NCBI GenBank assembly: GCA_023460575.1
Contig: JAEWPQ010000060.1
Span: forward strand, 1 to 64,000
Source: Bacillota bacterium
GTDB lineage: Bacteria; Bacillota; Clostridia; Lachnospirales; Lachnospiraceae
DNA length: 64,000 nucleotides
Reading direction: 5' to 3'
Below are positions 51,614 through 59,913 of this stretch, piece after piece. Every line of letters begins with the position of its first letter. The first letter of the stretch is position 1. Under the pieces are notes generated by a model. It saw nothing but the letters and a program-made list of their open reading frames with translations. It was not told where the DNA came from and made no database searches. The translations under genes and the position numbers were made by a program.

Positions 51614-52612
51614 ATGGCAACATTAAAAGACGTGGCAAGGCTGGCTAATGTTGATGTCAGCACTGTTTCAAGAGCTCTCAATCATACTTCCTATGTACAC
51701 CCTGAGACAAAGAAAAAAATTTTTGCTGCAGTTGAGCAGCTCAGCTACAAACCCAATCTGCTGGCCAAGGGGCTGAGACAGGGAAAACGGCATACCATAG
51801 GTGTTGTTATTCCGGAAATCAATTTTTCCATCTTCGGGGAAATGGTACAGGGGATAGAAATTCAGGCAAGAAAGATGGGATACAGTATCATCATATGCAA
51901 TACAAAAGACAAGCAGGATGCGGAAGAAGAGTGTCTGAACAGACTCCGTAACGGACTGGTAGACGGAATCTTAATTGCTGCAACCGGTCAGAACGGGAGG
52001 CTGTTACGGGATATAAAAAGCAGCGGTATCTCTGTGATGCAGATCGTAAGAAATCAGGACAGCATATTAAGCAGTGTTGTGGCGGATTATTATGCCTGCG
52101 GCTATCAGGCGGTTAAATATCTTTATGGGAAGGGCTGCCGGCATATTGGCTTTATTAATGGATCAATGGAAATTATTCCATATAAAGAAAGGTATAAAGG
52201 TTACCGGAAAGCAATTCGGGAACTGTCATCCACAGAACATGTGGCAGGTTCCGTTTTTCCCCAAAGGGATTATTTTAAAGACGGATATAACGCAGTCCAG
52301 GAGCTTATGGAGAAAGACGCAGCACTGGACGGACTTATGGTAGCTGTGGATATGCAGGGGCTTGGTGCAATCAGAGGGTTAAAGGAACTGGGAGTAAAGG
52401 TTCCGGAGGCGGTGAAGGTCATCAGTCTGACGGGACATTCCATTGGAGGAATGCTGGAAACTGCATTGACTTCCATGGAGGTTCCTGCAAAAGAGATGGG
52501 AGAAGAGGTTACCAGGATGATTATCTCTGATATTGAAGCAGGGGCGGATAAAAAAAACAACCCGTTTCATAAGGTATTTGAAGCCTCTCTCATCGAGAGG
52601 GAAACAACTTAG
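51614..52612 (+). CDS. LacI-family transcriptional regulator
   Basis: A 332-residue repressor. The DNA-binding head is ATLKDVARLANVDVSTVSRA with the hinge helix at LLAKGLRQG, then a type I periplasmic-binding-like effector domain from ~60 (HTIGVVIPEINFSIFGEMV). GAAAGGAG lies before the ATG. It sits downstream of the aldolase and Nramp-like genes, and matching operator-like sites occur before that pair and before itself. The effector is probably the substrate of the pair. Confidence 0.92.
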   Translation: MATLKDVARLANVDVSTVSRALNHTSYVHPETKKKIFAAVEQLSYKPNLLAKGLRQGKRHTIGVVIPEINFSIFGEMVQGIEIQARKMGYSIIICNTKDKQDAEEECLNRLRNGLVDGILIAATGQNGRLLRDIKSSGISVMQIVRNQDSILSSVVADYYACGYQAVKYLYGKGCRHIGFINGSMEIIPYKERYKGYRKAIRELSSTEHVAGSVFPQRDYFKDGYNAVQELMEKDAALDGLMVAVDMQGLGAIRGLKELGVKVPEAVKVISLTGHSIGGMLETALTSMEVPAKEMGEEVTRMIISDIEAGADKKNNPFHKVFEASLIERETT

Positions 52613-52638
52613 ACCTTGAAACGGACCAATGATCAGGT

Positions 52639-53400
52639 TTATGACAGTTCCTTCTTTTTCCAGCACGATTTCCATAAAAGAATAAAACCGGCCAGAGCTA
52701 CAAACAGGGAGATAAACTGGGATGTTGATAAGCTTCCCACAGATCCCCTTATTAAATCACCCCGGTAAAATTCAATCGCAAATCTTCCAAGGCTGTAAAA
52801 AATCAGATAGAAAGCGCTGATTCTTCCTGCAGGCGGATTTTTACGCGCCAGTACCAGCAGAACAAAACAGTTGGCAAAATCAAAAACGCTGGATACAATC
52901 TGAGTCGGCAGCAGAGGGATCCCGTTAGGAGCGAACTGGGAGCTTTGAAACGTGATGGAAAATGGGCCGGAGGTTTCCCTTCCATAGCAGCATCCGGCAA
53001 GAAGGCATCCGATTCTGCCAAATCCCTGTGCCAGGGCAATTGACGGAACAACAAGATCCAGATAACGGATTGCGCTTATTTTCTTAATCCGGCAGTAAAT
53101 AAATCCTGCACCAATTCCTCCGATGATTCCTCCATAGACTACAAATCCGGCGGAGATATCAAGTAATAGCCCGGGATTACTTCTGATCTCATCAAATATT
53201 GTGATGTAGTAAAGCAGTTTGGCACAGACAAGGCCGCCGCCGGCTCCAAGAATCAGCAGGTAGAATAAGTGATCCGGTTCCAGTCCGGCCTTATTGGCAC
53301 GGTATTCTGCAGTAAAGTATGCGGCAGCGATTCCGATACCGATCATCAGACCGTATCCGTGTAACGTAAAGCCGCCGATGGAGAACAAATCGTTATGCAT
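52639..53400 (-). CDS. lgt: Prolipoprotein diacylglyceryl transferase
   Basis: A 253-residue membrane enzyme that transfers diacylglycerol from phosphatidylglycerol to the lipobox Cys of prolipoproteins, such as the two substrate-binding lipoproteins in this window. The signature GFGRIGCLLAGCCYGRET is present, with HGYGLMIGIGIAAAYF in helix 1 and about seven helices. GAAGGAAG precedes the ATG on the minus strand. It is shorter than average (~270) but complete. Monocistronic or followed by nothing on its strand; convergent with the LacI gene 26 bp away. Confidence 0.93.
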   Translation of the reverse strand: MHNDLFSIGGFTLHGYGLMIGIGIAAAYFTAEYRANKAGLEPDHLFYLLILGAGGGLVCAKLLYYITIFDEIRSNPGLLLDISAGFVVYGGIIGGIGAGFIYCRIKKISAIRYLDLVVPSIALAQGFGRIGCLLAGCCYGRETSGPFSITFQSSQFAPNGIPLLPTQIVSSVFDFANCFVLLVLARKNPPAGRISAFYLIFYSLGRFAIEFYRGDLIRGSVGSLSTSQFISLFVALAGFILLWKSCWKKKELS

Positions 53401-53494
53401 GATATCTTCCTTCTTTTAACTTTAGAATTAAAACGAATTCATTATATCATATCTTTTTCTGTATTGCAAAAAAAGCTGTAAAGTCTCTGTCCTT

Positions 53495-54490
53495 TCAGAC
53501 AATATACAAAATAGTCATCTCCTTTAATTTTTCATTTAGCTGCTGTCTTAAAAACAGCTCTCCGTCATCTCTTAAATCATTCCTGTAACAGTATTTTCCC
53601 CTGCCTCTTCCGGTCATAATTTCTTTGTCATAAAGTCTGTCTGCATCGGGAAAAGCCTCGGTATTAATCGCATTGTGGACAAAGCTGTAAGTCATAAAAA
53701 TAATTTCGATCAGCGCAGTTCTTTTCACCTTTTCACTCAGCTGAAGGGAGAGAGTTGTGATCAGTTCGGAATAAAGCGGTTTCCAGTCATCGGTTAATAT
53801 AACAGGGGCAATGAGGATTCCAACCCGGTAGCCGGCGTCGCACATTTTATTTAACGCGGTAATTCTTGCCTTTAATCCGGAAGTACCAGGTTCAAACCTG
53901 GTTATAATGGACTGGGGATTGACGCTCATGCGCATGATAATACGCCCTCCGTGGTTTAAATTAAGAAGTGGGTCCACCTGATTGAATTTAGTTGGAAAGG
54001 TTAAAAAACCTTTGTTGGTTTTTCCAAACTGCTCAATGGTCCATGATAAATTACCGGTGATTGTATTTTCAAGAACCAGATCGCTGTTGCTGCCAATTTC
54101 ATAGGTATAATCTTTCACGGATTTTGCCTGGTGGCTGATTATTTTATTTAACATCTGTTCCCTGTTTACAAACAGACGTAAAAAAGCACATTTATTGTAG
54201 TTACAGACCAGATAGCAGTAGTGGCACATAGCGGTACAGCCGGAAGAGGTATAGGGAACAAGAAAATCCGATACTTTGTGGTTCGGAACGTAGCGATGGG
54301 TTTTTCTGACTCCAATCACCAATAACCGCTTCAATGAAGGGAAATCTTTGTTGGGGCGGGTGCGCAGTTCGTCTATTTTGTTATGGCTCTCAATGGGTAT
54401 CCATGGAATATCCTTATATTTCTCTTTTAAAAGTCCTCCCAATTCATAGTTCAGGGAATCTGGTTCATAATAAATTCTATCCGGAAACAT
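53495..54490 (-). CDS. splB: Spore photoproduct lyase family radical SAM protein
   Basis: A 331-residue radical SAM protein of the SPL family, which repairs the thymine dimer formed in UV-irradiated spores. The cluster motif CTAMCHYC (Cys85, Cys89, Cys92) is followed by YLVCNYNKCAFLRLFVNREQ, typical of the clostridial group. At the position where the Bacillus enzyme has its hydrogen-donor Cys (Cys141), my hand alignment gives Ser134 in YEIGSNSDLV. AGGAGG precedes the ATG on the minus strand. Its presence supports a spore-forming host. Divergent from the ula operon. Confidence 0.88.
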   Translation of the reverse strand: MFPDRIYYEPDSLNYELGGLLKEKYKDIPWIPIESHNKIDELRTRPNKDFPSLKRLLVIGVRKTHRYVPNHKVSDFLVPYTSSGCTAMCHYCYLVCNYNKCAFLRLFVNREQMLNKIISHQAKSVKDYTYEIGSNSDLVLENTITGNLSWTIEQFGKTNKGFLTFPTKFNQVDPLLNLNHGGRIIMRMSVNPQSIITRFEPGTSGLKARITALNKMCDAGYRVGILIAPVILTDDWKPLYSELITTLSLQLSEKVKRTALIEIIFMTYSFVHNAINTEAFPDADRLYDKEIMTGRGRGKYCYRNDLRDDGELFLRQQLNEKLKEMTILYIV

Positions 54491-54601
54491 GCTGGTTTAC
54501 CTCCTGTTTCAATCTATTATGCGAAGAATTGAAGGTGATATCCCATGTAAAAGTGCACAAAAAAACAACGAAAATCTGTATGATATTACAAAATTTCGAT
54601 A

Positions 54602-54692
54602 ACGAACATATAAAAACAAAACGAACATATAAAGCTATTGAAAATCAATATTAATCATGTTAATATGACATTACAGAAACAAAACGAACATA
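54602..54692 (+). promoter_or_regulatory. ula operon promoter with three ACGAACATA repeats
   Basis: TTGAAA (54638-54643) and TAATAT (54661-54666) are 17 bp apart. ACGAACATA occurs at 54602-54610, 54621-54629 and 54684-54692, all in the same orientation, bracketing the promoter. A fourth copy precedes the DeoR gene. The 63-bp distance between the second and third copies is six helical turns. Direct-repeat operators are typical of DeoR-family repressors. Confidence 0.75.
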
Positions 54693-54726
54693 AAAAACAG
54701 GCAATAAGATCAAAGGAGAAGCAAGT

Positions 54727-55830
54727 ATGAGCAAGGTGAGCGAAACGACCAGAGAATCATGGATCATGAGCACATTTCCCGAGTGGGGGACCTGGCTGAA
54801 TGAAGAGATTGAAAGCGAGGTAGTAAAACCCGGCACTGTGGCGATGTGGTGGTTAGGCTGTACCGGAATCTGGTTTAAAACACCGGGAGGCTGTAATTTA
54901 ACCATCGATTTATGGTGCGGAAACGGAAAACGGACACATGGAGACGGAATGATGGCAGAAGGACATCAGATGGCGAATATGTGCGGCGCAAGAAAGATGC
55001 AGCCCAATTTAAGAGCAGTGCCCTTTGTCATTGATCCATTCGCCATCCGAAAGGTGGATGGAGTGTTAGCTACTCATTATCATCAGGATCACATGAGCGC
55101 AGAATATGCAGCTCACGTAATTCAAAGCGGAATGACCACGACTGACGAAGAGGGTAATGAAATTCCGGTTCCATTTATCGGTCCTTTAAAATCTGTGGAG
55201 ACCTGGATCAAATGGGGGGTTCCGAAAGAGCGGTGCAAAGTCGTGCGTCCCGGTGACACCATTAAGATAAAGGACGTGGAGATCGTCGTGCTTGATTCCT
55301 TTGACAGAACCTGTCTTGTGACAACAGACTCCACCGGTGCGGACCGGGAAGAACTGACCGGAATCTGCCCCACCGATATGGATGATAAGGCAGTTAATTA
55401 CTTAATTAAAACTCCGGGAGGTAACATCTATCACAGCGGTGATTCCCATTATTCCATCTATTTTGCAAAGCATGGGAAAGATCATAAGGTTGATGTGGCA
55501 TTTGGTTCCTATGGAGAAAACCCGGTAGGGATGGCTGATAAGATGACCTCCTGTGATGTGCTGCGTATGGCAGAAGCATTAAACTGTGAAGTGGTTATTC
55601 CCATTCACTATGACGTCTGGTCCAACTTTATGGCAGATGTGAACGAAATACGGGTGCTTTATGATATGAAAAAGGACCGCCTGGATTACCGGTTCCATCC
55701 GTTCTTCTGGGAAGTAGGAGGAAAATATATCTATCCTGCAGACAGAGAGAAAAAGGCCTACCATCACCCAAGAGGGTTTGAGGATTGCTTTGAAGCTCCT
55801 CAGAATATACCATTTCGGTCCTGTCTGTAA
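54727..55830 (+). CDS. ulaG: L-ascorbate-6-phosphate lactonase
   Basis: A 367-residue metallo-beta-lactamase-fold lactonase that opens L-ascorbate 6-phosphate to 3-keto-L-gulonate 6-phosphate. The metal site HYHQDH starts at residue 117 (VLATHYHQDHMSAEYAA); GDSHYSIYFAKHG and IPIHYDVW supply later ligands. The N-terminal block ESWIMSTFPEWGTWLNEEIE is diagnostic of UlaG. AAAGGAG lies before the ATG. It is the first gene of the operon and is directly controlled by the repeated ACGAACATA sites. Confidence 0.93.
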   Translation: MSKVSETTRESWIMSTFPEWGTWLNEEIESEVVKPGTVAMWWLGCTGIWFKTPGGCNLTIDLWCGNGKRTHGDGMMAEGHQMANMCGARKMQPNLRAVPFVIDPFAIRKVDGVLATHYHQDHMSAEYAAHVIQSGMTTTDEEGNEIPVPFIGPLKSVETWIKWGVPKERCKVVRPGDTIKIKDVEIVVLDSFDRTCLVTTDSTGADREELTGICPTDMDDKAVNYLIKTPGGNIYHSGDSHYSIYFAKHGKDHKVDVAFGSYGENPVGMADKMTSCDVLRMAEALNCEVVIPIHYDVWSNFMADVNEIRVLYDMKKDRLDYRFHPFFWEVGGKYIYPADREKKAYHHPRGFEDCFEAPQNIPFRSCL

Positions 55831-55850
55831 ACAATCGGGGAGGGTTAGTC

Positions 55851-56309
55851 ATGCTGTTAAAAGAATTTGTAGAACTGGGGCATTATAAATTTGCTGAGGA
55901 AGCGGCAAGCTGGGAAGATGCGGTCCGGATGAGCTGCGAGACCTTAGAAGCTGACGGGACAGTTGAGGCAGATTATAAGGAAGAAATCATCGAATGCATC
56001 AGGAAGTATGGGCCTTATATTATTATCATGCCAAACGTAGCCATGCCGCATTCGCAGGAAGGTGCAAAAGGGGTGCACAAAACTGCAATCGGATTTATGA
56101 AGCTCAATAAGCCGGTCAGCTTTGAACCGGGTGATGAGGAAAAGGATGCAAGGCTTTTCTTTACGCTGGCTTCCTGCAATCCGGATCAGCATCTGGAGAA
56201 TATGACAAGGCTTTCGGAACTGTTAATGAATGAAGGGGCGGTGGAAGCGCTTTTAAGTGCCAATACACCGGAGGACTTAATCAGAATTCAGAACGATTAT
56301 CTGGATTAA
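55851..56309 (+). CDS. ulaC: PTS ascorbate-type IIA
   Basis: A 152-residue EIIA of the mannitol/fructose-like fold (PTS_EIIA_2). The phosphorylated His67 is in NVAMPHSQEGAKGVHKTA. It passes phosphate from HPr to the IIB subunit encoded at 57824. GGGGAGGG lies 7 bp before the ATG, and it is 20 bp after ulaG. Confidence 0.9.
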   Translation: MLLKEFVELGHYKFAEEAASWEDAVRMSCETLEADGTVEADYKEEIIECIRKYGPYIIIMPNVAMPHSQEGAKGVHKTAIGFMKLNKPVSFEPGDEEKDARLFFTLASCNPDQHLENMTRLSELLMNEGAVEALLSANTPEDLIRIQNDYLD

Positions 56310-56327
56310 TAATGGGGAGGGTTTCTT

Positions 56328-57806
56328 ATGGATATTTTATTAAAGATTTGGTCGTATTTTGCAGTCAATGTATTACAGCAGCCAGCTTTTATGATTGGAC
56401 TGATCGTTATGATCGGATATGTGCTGCTGGGAAAACCCTGGTATGATGTTCTTGCAGGAGTCATTAAAGCAATCGTAGGATATTTAATTCTGACCGTTGG
56501 TTCGGGAGGCCTGGTCAGCAATTTCCGCCCTGTGCTTGTAGGTTTAAAAGACCGCTTCAATATGAATGCCATGGTAATTGATCCTTACTTTGGGCAGAAT
56601 GCGGTAACTGCAGGAGTGGAAGAGGTATTCGGCAAGACATTCGGCAATGCGATGATTCTGCTTTTAATCGCTTTCATCGTAAATATTATTCTAGTGCGTT
56701 TCAGCAGGGTGACAAAGTTAAGAGCCCTGTTTACCACAGGTCATGTTCAGGTACAGCAGGCAGCGACTGCTTACTGGCTCATTCTCTTTGCCTGTCCGTT
56801 CTTATTAAATAATAATGCGGCTCTTTTGATAGTAATGGCACTGATTCTTGGCGCATACTGGGCAGTTGGTTCAAACCTTACCATTAAACCATGCCAGGAA
56901 CTGACCGATGGCGCAGGCTTTTGTCTGGCACATCAGCAGATGTTCGGTATTGCACTAAATACATGGCTGGCAGAAAAACTGTTTGGCAAAAAGAAGAACG
57001 GAAAAGAAGTAAAGAAGATTGATGAGATCGAACTTCCCGGATTTATGTCCATTTTCAATGAAAACATGGTATGTACCTCCATACTGATGATTGTTTTCTT
57101 CGGAGCAATTCTCTGCATATTAGGAAGAGACTATCTGGTGGAACAAAAGTTCATGAAAGAGGGAGCCAGCATGTTCTTCTATGTAATTCAGACCTGCCTT
57201 TATTTCTCCGTTTACTTGGCGATTCTCCAGCTGGGCGTCAGAACTTTCGTGACTGAGCTGACCGCTTCCTTCCAGGGAATTGCAGATAAGCTTCTTCCAG
57301 GCTCTCTTCCCGGAGTTGACTGTGCAGTTGTATTCGGATTTGGTTCAGCCAATGCAGTACCCCTTGGTTTCCTCGCAGGCTTTGCAGGTCAGATTCTTGC
57401 GATTATCGCACTGATTGTATTAAAGAGTCCTGTACTGGTCATCTGCGGTTTCGTTCCTGTATTCTTTGACAATGCGACCATTGCTGTATTTGCCAATGAA
57501 AAAGGCGGAATTAAGGCAGCCCTCATCTTACCGTTCTTATCCGGTATCTGCCAGGTATTCGGATCGGCAATCATCGCAGGCTGGGTTGGAATGGCAGCTT
57601 ACGGCGGATATTTAGGCATGTGGGACTGGGCTGTTGTGTGGCCGGTTATGACAGCAGTGATGAAGTTCTTAAGCTACGCCGGTGTGGTGATTGTGGTAGC
57701 TGTTTTACTGGCAATTCCGCAGATTCAGTACCGGAAGGACAAAAAAGGTTATTTCCTTATCACAGAGAATTACGAAGCCTATAAAGAATTAAAAGGAATT
57801 AAATAG
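56328..57806 (+). CDS. ulaA: PTS ascorbate-type IIC permease
   Basis: A 492-residue membrane permease of the UlaA/SgcC class with about eleven helices. Landmarks are GQNAVTAGVEEVFGK, TTGHVQVQQAATAYW, the ELTDGAGFCLAHQQ loop and PVFFDNATIAVFANEKGG. It moves L-ascorbate, or a related sugar acid, with phosphorylation by IIA/IIB. Length slightly exceeds E. coli UlaA (465) because of a longer C-terminal tail. GGGGAGGG precedes the ATG. It also serves as a reference showing that the IIC at 37244 lacks its first ~105 residues. Confidence 0.92.
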   Translation: MDILLKIWSYFAVNVLQQPAFMIGLIVMIGYVLLGKPWYDVLAGVIKAIVGYLILTVGSGGLVSNFRPVLVGLKDRFNMNAMVIDPYFGQNAVTAGVEEVFGKTFGNAMILLLIAFIVNIILVRFSRVTKLRALFTTGHVQVQQAATAYWLILFACPFLLNNNAALLIVMALILGAYWAVGSNLTIKPCQELTDGAGFCLAHQQMFGIALNTWLAEKLFGKKKNGKEVKKIDEIELPGFMSIFNENMVCTSILMIVFFGAILCILGRDYLVEQKFMKEGASMFFYVIQTCLYFSVYLAILQLGVRTFVTELTASFQGIADKLLPGSLPGVDCAVVFGFGSANAVPLGFLAGFAGQILAIIALIVLKSPVLVICGFVPVFFDNATIAVFANEKGGIKAALILPFLSGICQVFGSAIIAGWVGMAAYGGYLGMWDWAVVWPVMTAVMKFLSYAGVVIVVAVLLAIPQIQYRKDKKGYFLITENYEAYKELKGIK

Positions 57807-57823
57807 AAGTCAGGAGAATGATT

Positions 57824-58126
57824 ATGTCAAAAGAAAATATGAGTTTTATGGTTTGCTGTGCCAATGGGGCCGGCTCCAGTCTGATGATGAAAATGACGAT
57901 GCAGAAAGTGCTTGATAAGGCGGGACTAAAGCCCTCTAAAGTTCATCACTGCGCCTTATCGGAAGGAAAAACGGCAGCCGCTCAGTATGATGTTGTCTTT
58001 TGCGCACAGAATTTCGTCAGCATGTTTAAGGGTGCACAGGAAAAGGGTACTCTGGTAATTGGTCTGAGAAATATCATGTCTCCCCAGGAGATGGAACAAA
58101 AAATGAAGGAAAATGGAATTCTTTAA
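57824..58126 (+). CDS. ulaB: PTS ascorbate-type IIB
   Basis: A 100-residue EIIB of the lactose/ascorbate class. The phosphorylated Cys is in MVCCANGAGSSLMMKM (Cys12 most likely). CAQNFVSMF near residue 65 is also typical. ATG 57824 follows AGGAG by 7 bp; an in-frame ATG at 57818 lies too close to it. It ends the first transcriptional block of the operon, before the DeoR promoter. Confidence 0.9.
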   Translation: MSKENMSFMVCCANGAGSSLMMKMTMQKVLDKAGLKPSKVHHCALSEGKTAAAQYDVVFCAQNFVSMFKGAQEKGTLVIGLRNIMSPQEMEQKMKENGIL

Positions 58127-58137
58127 TTTCAATCAAA

Positions 58138-58181
58138 ACGAACATAAAACAAGTGACACAGGCTTCTGAACAGGCTATAAT
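58138..58181 (+). promoter_or_regulatory. DeoR-gene promoter with one ACGAACATA site
   Basis: GTGACA (58153-58158) and TATAAT (58176-58181) are exactly 17 bp apart. ACGAACATA (58138-58146) ends 6 bp before the -35 box. It provides a second entry point for transcription of the downstream ula genes. Confidence 0.7.
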
Positions 58182-58223
58182 GAGGATAAAGAATCATATC
58201 TTTATGAGTTGAGAGGGAAAACA

Positions 58224-58985
58224 ATGAAAAAAGACAGAGCTTGTGTTGAAAACAGAAGGAGCCGCATCCTGGAATTGATGGAGAAAAATCCCAGGGTGCG
58301 GGTAGATGAACTGGCGGAAGCATTAGAGGTTTCGCTTATCACCATACGAAGAGATTTACAGTATCTGGAAGATAAGAAGCTTCTGGTCCGTACCCATGGG
58401 GGGGCCATTGCTTCCGGCAGTCCTGCAGATGAGGTGTCCTTATACAGGAGGCTGATTGCTGAATTTGCTGCGAAATTTGTATCTGATAATGATACGCTGT
58501 TTATTAATACCAGCAGCAATGCATTAAAAATACTGGAATATATTACCTGTTCCAATGTAACTGTCATTACCAATAACGGAAAAGCCATTCACTGTGAACA
58601 CTCCCCGGAGGTAAACGTTGTGCTGACGGGCGGTGAACTGCGCTATCCAAAAGAAGCCATGGTAGGAGATTTTGCACTTCGCAATTTACAGACGATTTAT
58701 GCAAAGAAGGCATTTATCGGATGTTCCGGAATCAGCGGGGAAAATGGCATGACAACGGAGATCTTTAACGAGGTCAGCATCAACGAAATGATGGCTGGTC
58801 ATGCAACCCAGGACGTGTATGTCCTGGCTGATCATACAAAGATCGGAAAAAACAGCAGCTTTGTGAGCTGCCCCATTGAAAAAATCAAGTATTTAATTAC
58901 TGACGAAAAAGCATCTGCAGAAGCTTTGGATTTAATCAGGGAAAAAGGGGTGGAAGTTTTTGTGGTCCGCCGGTCGGATTTTTGA
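58224..58985 (+). CDS. DeoR-family repressor of the ula operon
   Basis: A 253-residue regulator. The N-terminal helix-turn-helix (NPRVRVDELAEALEVSLITI, then RRDLQYLEDKKLLVRTHGGA) is followed by a phosphosugar-sensing domain (residues ~75-250, with FINTSSNALKIL, VLTGGELR and ADHTKIG). ATG 58224 follows GAGAGGG by 7 bp. Embedded in the ula operon, with the same nonamer before itself and before ulaG, it is the likely repressor responding to a phosphorylated intermediate, as UlaR does in E. coli. Confidence 0.92.
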   Translation: MKKDRACVENRRSRILELMEKNPRVRVDELAEALEVSLITIRRDLQYLEDKKLLVRTHGGAIASGSPADEVSLYRRLIAEFAAKFVSDNDTLFINTSSNALKILEYITCSNVTVITNNGKAIHCEHSPEVNVVLTGGELRYPKEAMVGDFALRNLQTIYAKKAFIGCSGISGENGMTTEIFNEVSINEMMAGHATQDVYVLADHTKIGKNSSFVSCPIEKIKYLITDEKASAEALDLIREKGVEVFVVRRSDF

Positions 58986-59049
58986 ACCAATCATAGTGGA
59001 ACAATGCCCGGGCTTCCATGTTGATTGCATCTTTTTTGGAGGCAAATTT

Positions 59050-59913
59050 ATGGAAAAGGCATATACCCTTGGATTATATGAGAAATCCATGCCTGCATGG
59101 CTTGGATGGAAAGAAAAACTGGAAGCGGCAAAAGCTGCCGGTTATGATTTCGTGGAAATCAGCATTGATGAAACCGATGAGAAGTTAAGCCGTTTATCCA
59201 TGTCACAGGCGGAACGGCTGGAGTTAATCAATACGATGAAAATTGTGGGACTGCCCATACGCACCATGTGTTTAAGCGGACATCGCAAATACCCCCTTGG
59301 AAGCCACGATCCCGCTGTACGGGAGATGGGGATGGAGATAATGAAGAAAGCAATCCAGCTGGCAGATGATCTGGGTGTCAGGATCATCCAGCTGGCAGGC
59401 TATGATGTATATTATGAGGATTCAAACGCAGAGACGAAACAATATTTTCTGGAAAATTTAAAGAAAGCTACGGAGATCGCAGCCCGCTCCGGAGTTGTAC
59501 TGGGATTTGAAACCATGGAAACGGAATTCATGAATACAGTGGAAAAATCCATGGAATATGTAAAGCTGATATCATCTATGTATTTAAACGTCTATCCGGA
59601 TATCGGAAATATCACCAACGCAGCCAAGACATACGGAATCAATGCATTAGATGACTTACGCGCAGGGAAAGGTCATCTGGTCGCCATGCATTTAAAAGAA
59701 ACGGTACCCGGAAAATTCCGGGAGATTCCGTTTGGCACGGGGCATGTGGATTTTGAAAGTGCCATTCAAACGGCCTGGGAACTGGGAATCAGAAAGTATG
59801 TAGCGGAGTTCTGGTACACAGGAAATCCCCAGTGGATGAAAGATCTTTATGATGCCAATAAACGAATGACTAAGATTTTGGATAAACAGTGCCGGGAGGA
59901 GTGTGTGAAATGA
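59050..59913 (+). CDS. ulaE: L-ribulose/L-xylulose-5-phosphate 3-epimerase
   Basis: A 287-residue TIM-barrel epimerase of the UlaE/SgbU class that interconverts L-xylulose 5-phosphate and L-ribulose 5-phosphate. GLYEKSMPAWLGWKEKLEAA at the start, the metal-binding Glu in VVLGFETMETEFMNT, YPDIGNITNA and HLKETVPGKFREIPFGTGHV are all diagnostic. ATG 59050 follows GGAGG by 7 bp; frame-extending codons upstream overlap the DeoR gene and are rejected. The stop overlaps the next ATG (ATGA). Confidence 0.93.
   Translation: MEKAYTLGLYEKSMPAWLGWKEKLEAAKAAGYDFVEISIDETDEKLSRLSMSQAERLELINTMKIVGLPIRTMCLSGHRKYPLGSHDPAVREMGMEIMKKAIQLADDLGVRIIQLAGYDVYYEDSNAETKQYFLENLKKATEIAARSGVVLGFETMETEFMNTVEKSMEYVKLISSMYLNVYPDIGNITNAAKTYGINALDDLRAGKGHLVAMHLKETVPGKFREIPFGTGHVDFESAIQTAWELGIRKYVAEFWYTGNPQWMKDLYDANKRMTKILDKQCREECVK

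Noticed and set aside
58960..59049. N-terminal extension of ulaE back into the DeoR gene
   Set aside because: The 30 extra residues have no counterpart in the family, and ATG 59050 has GGAGG at ideal spacing.
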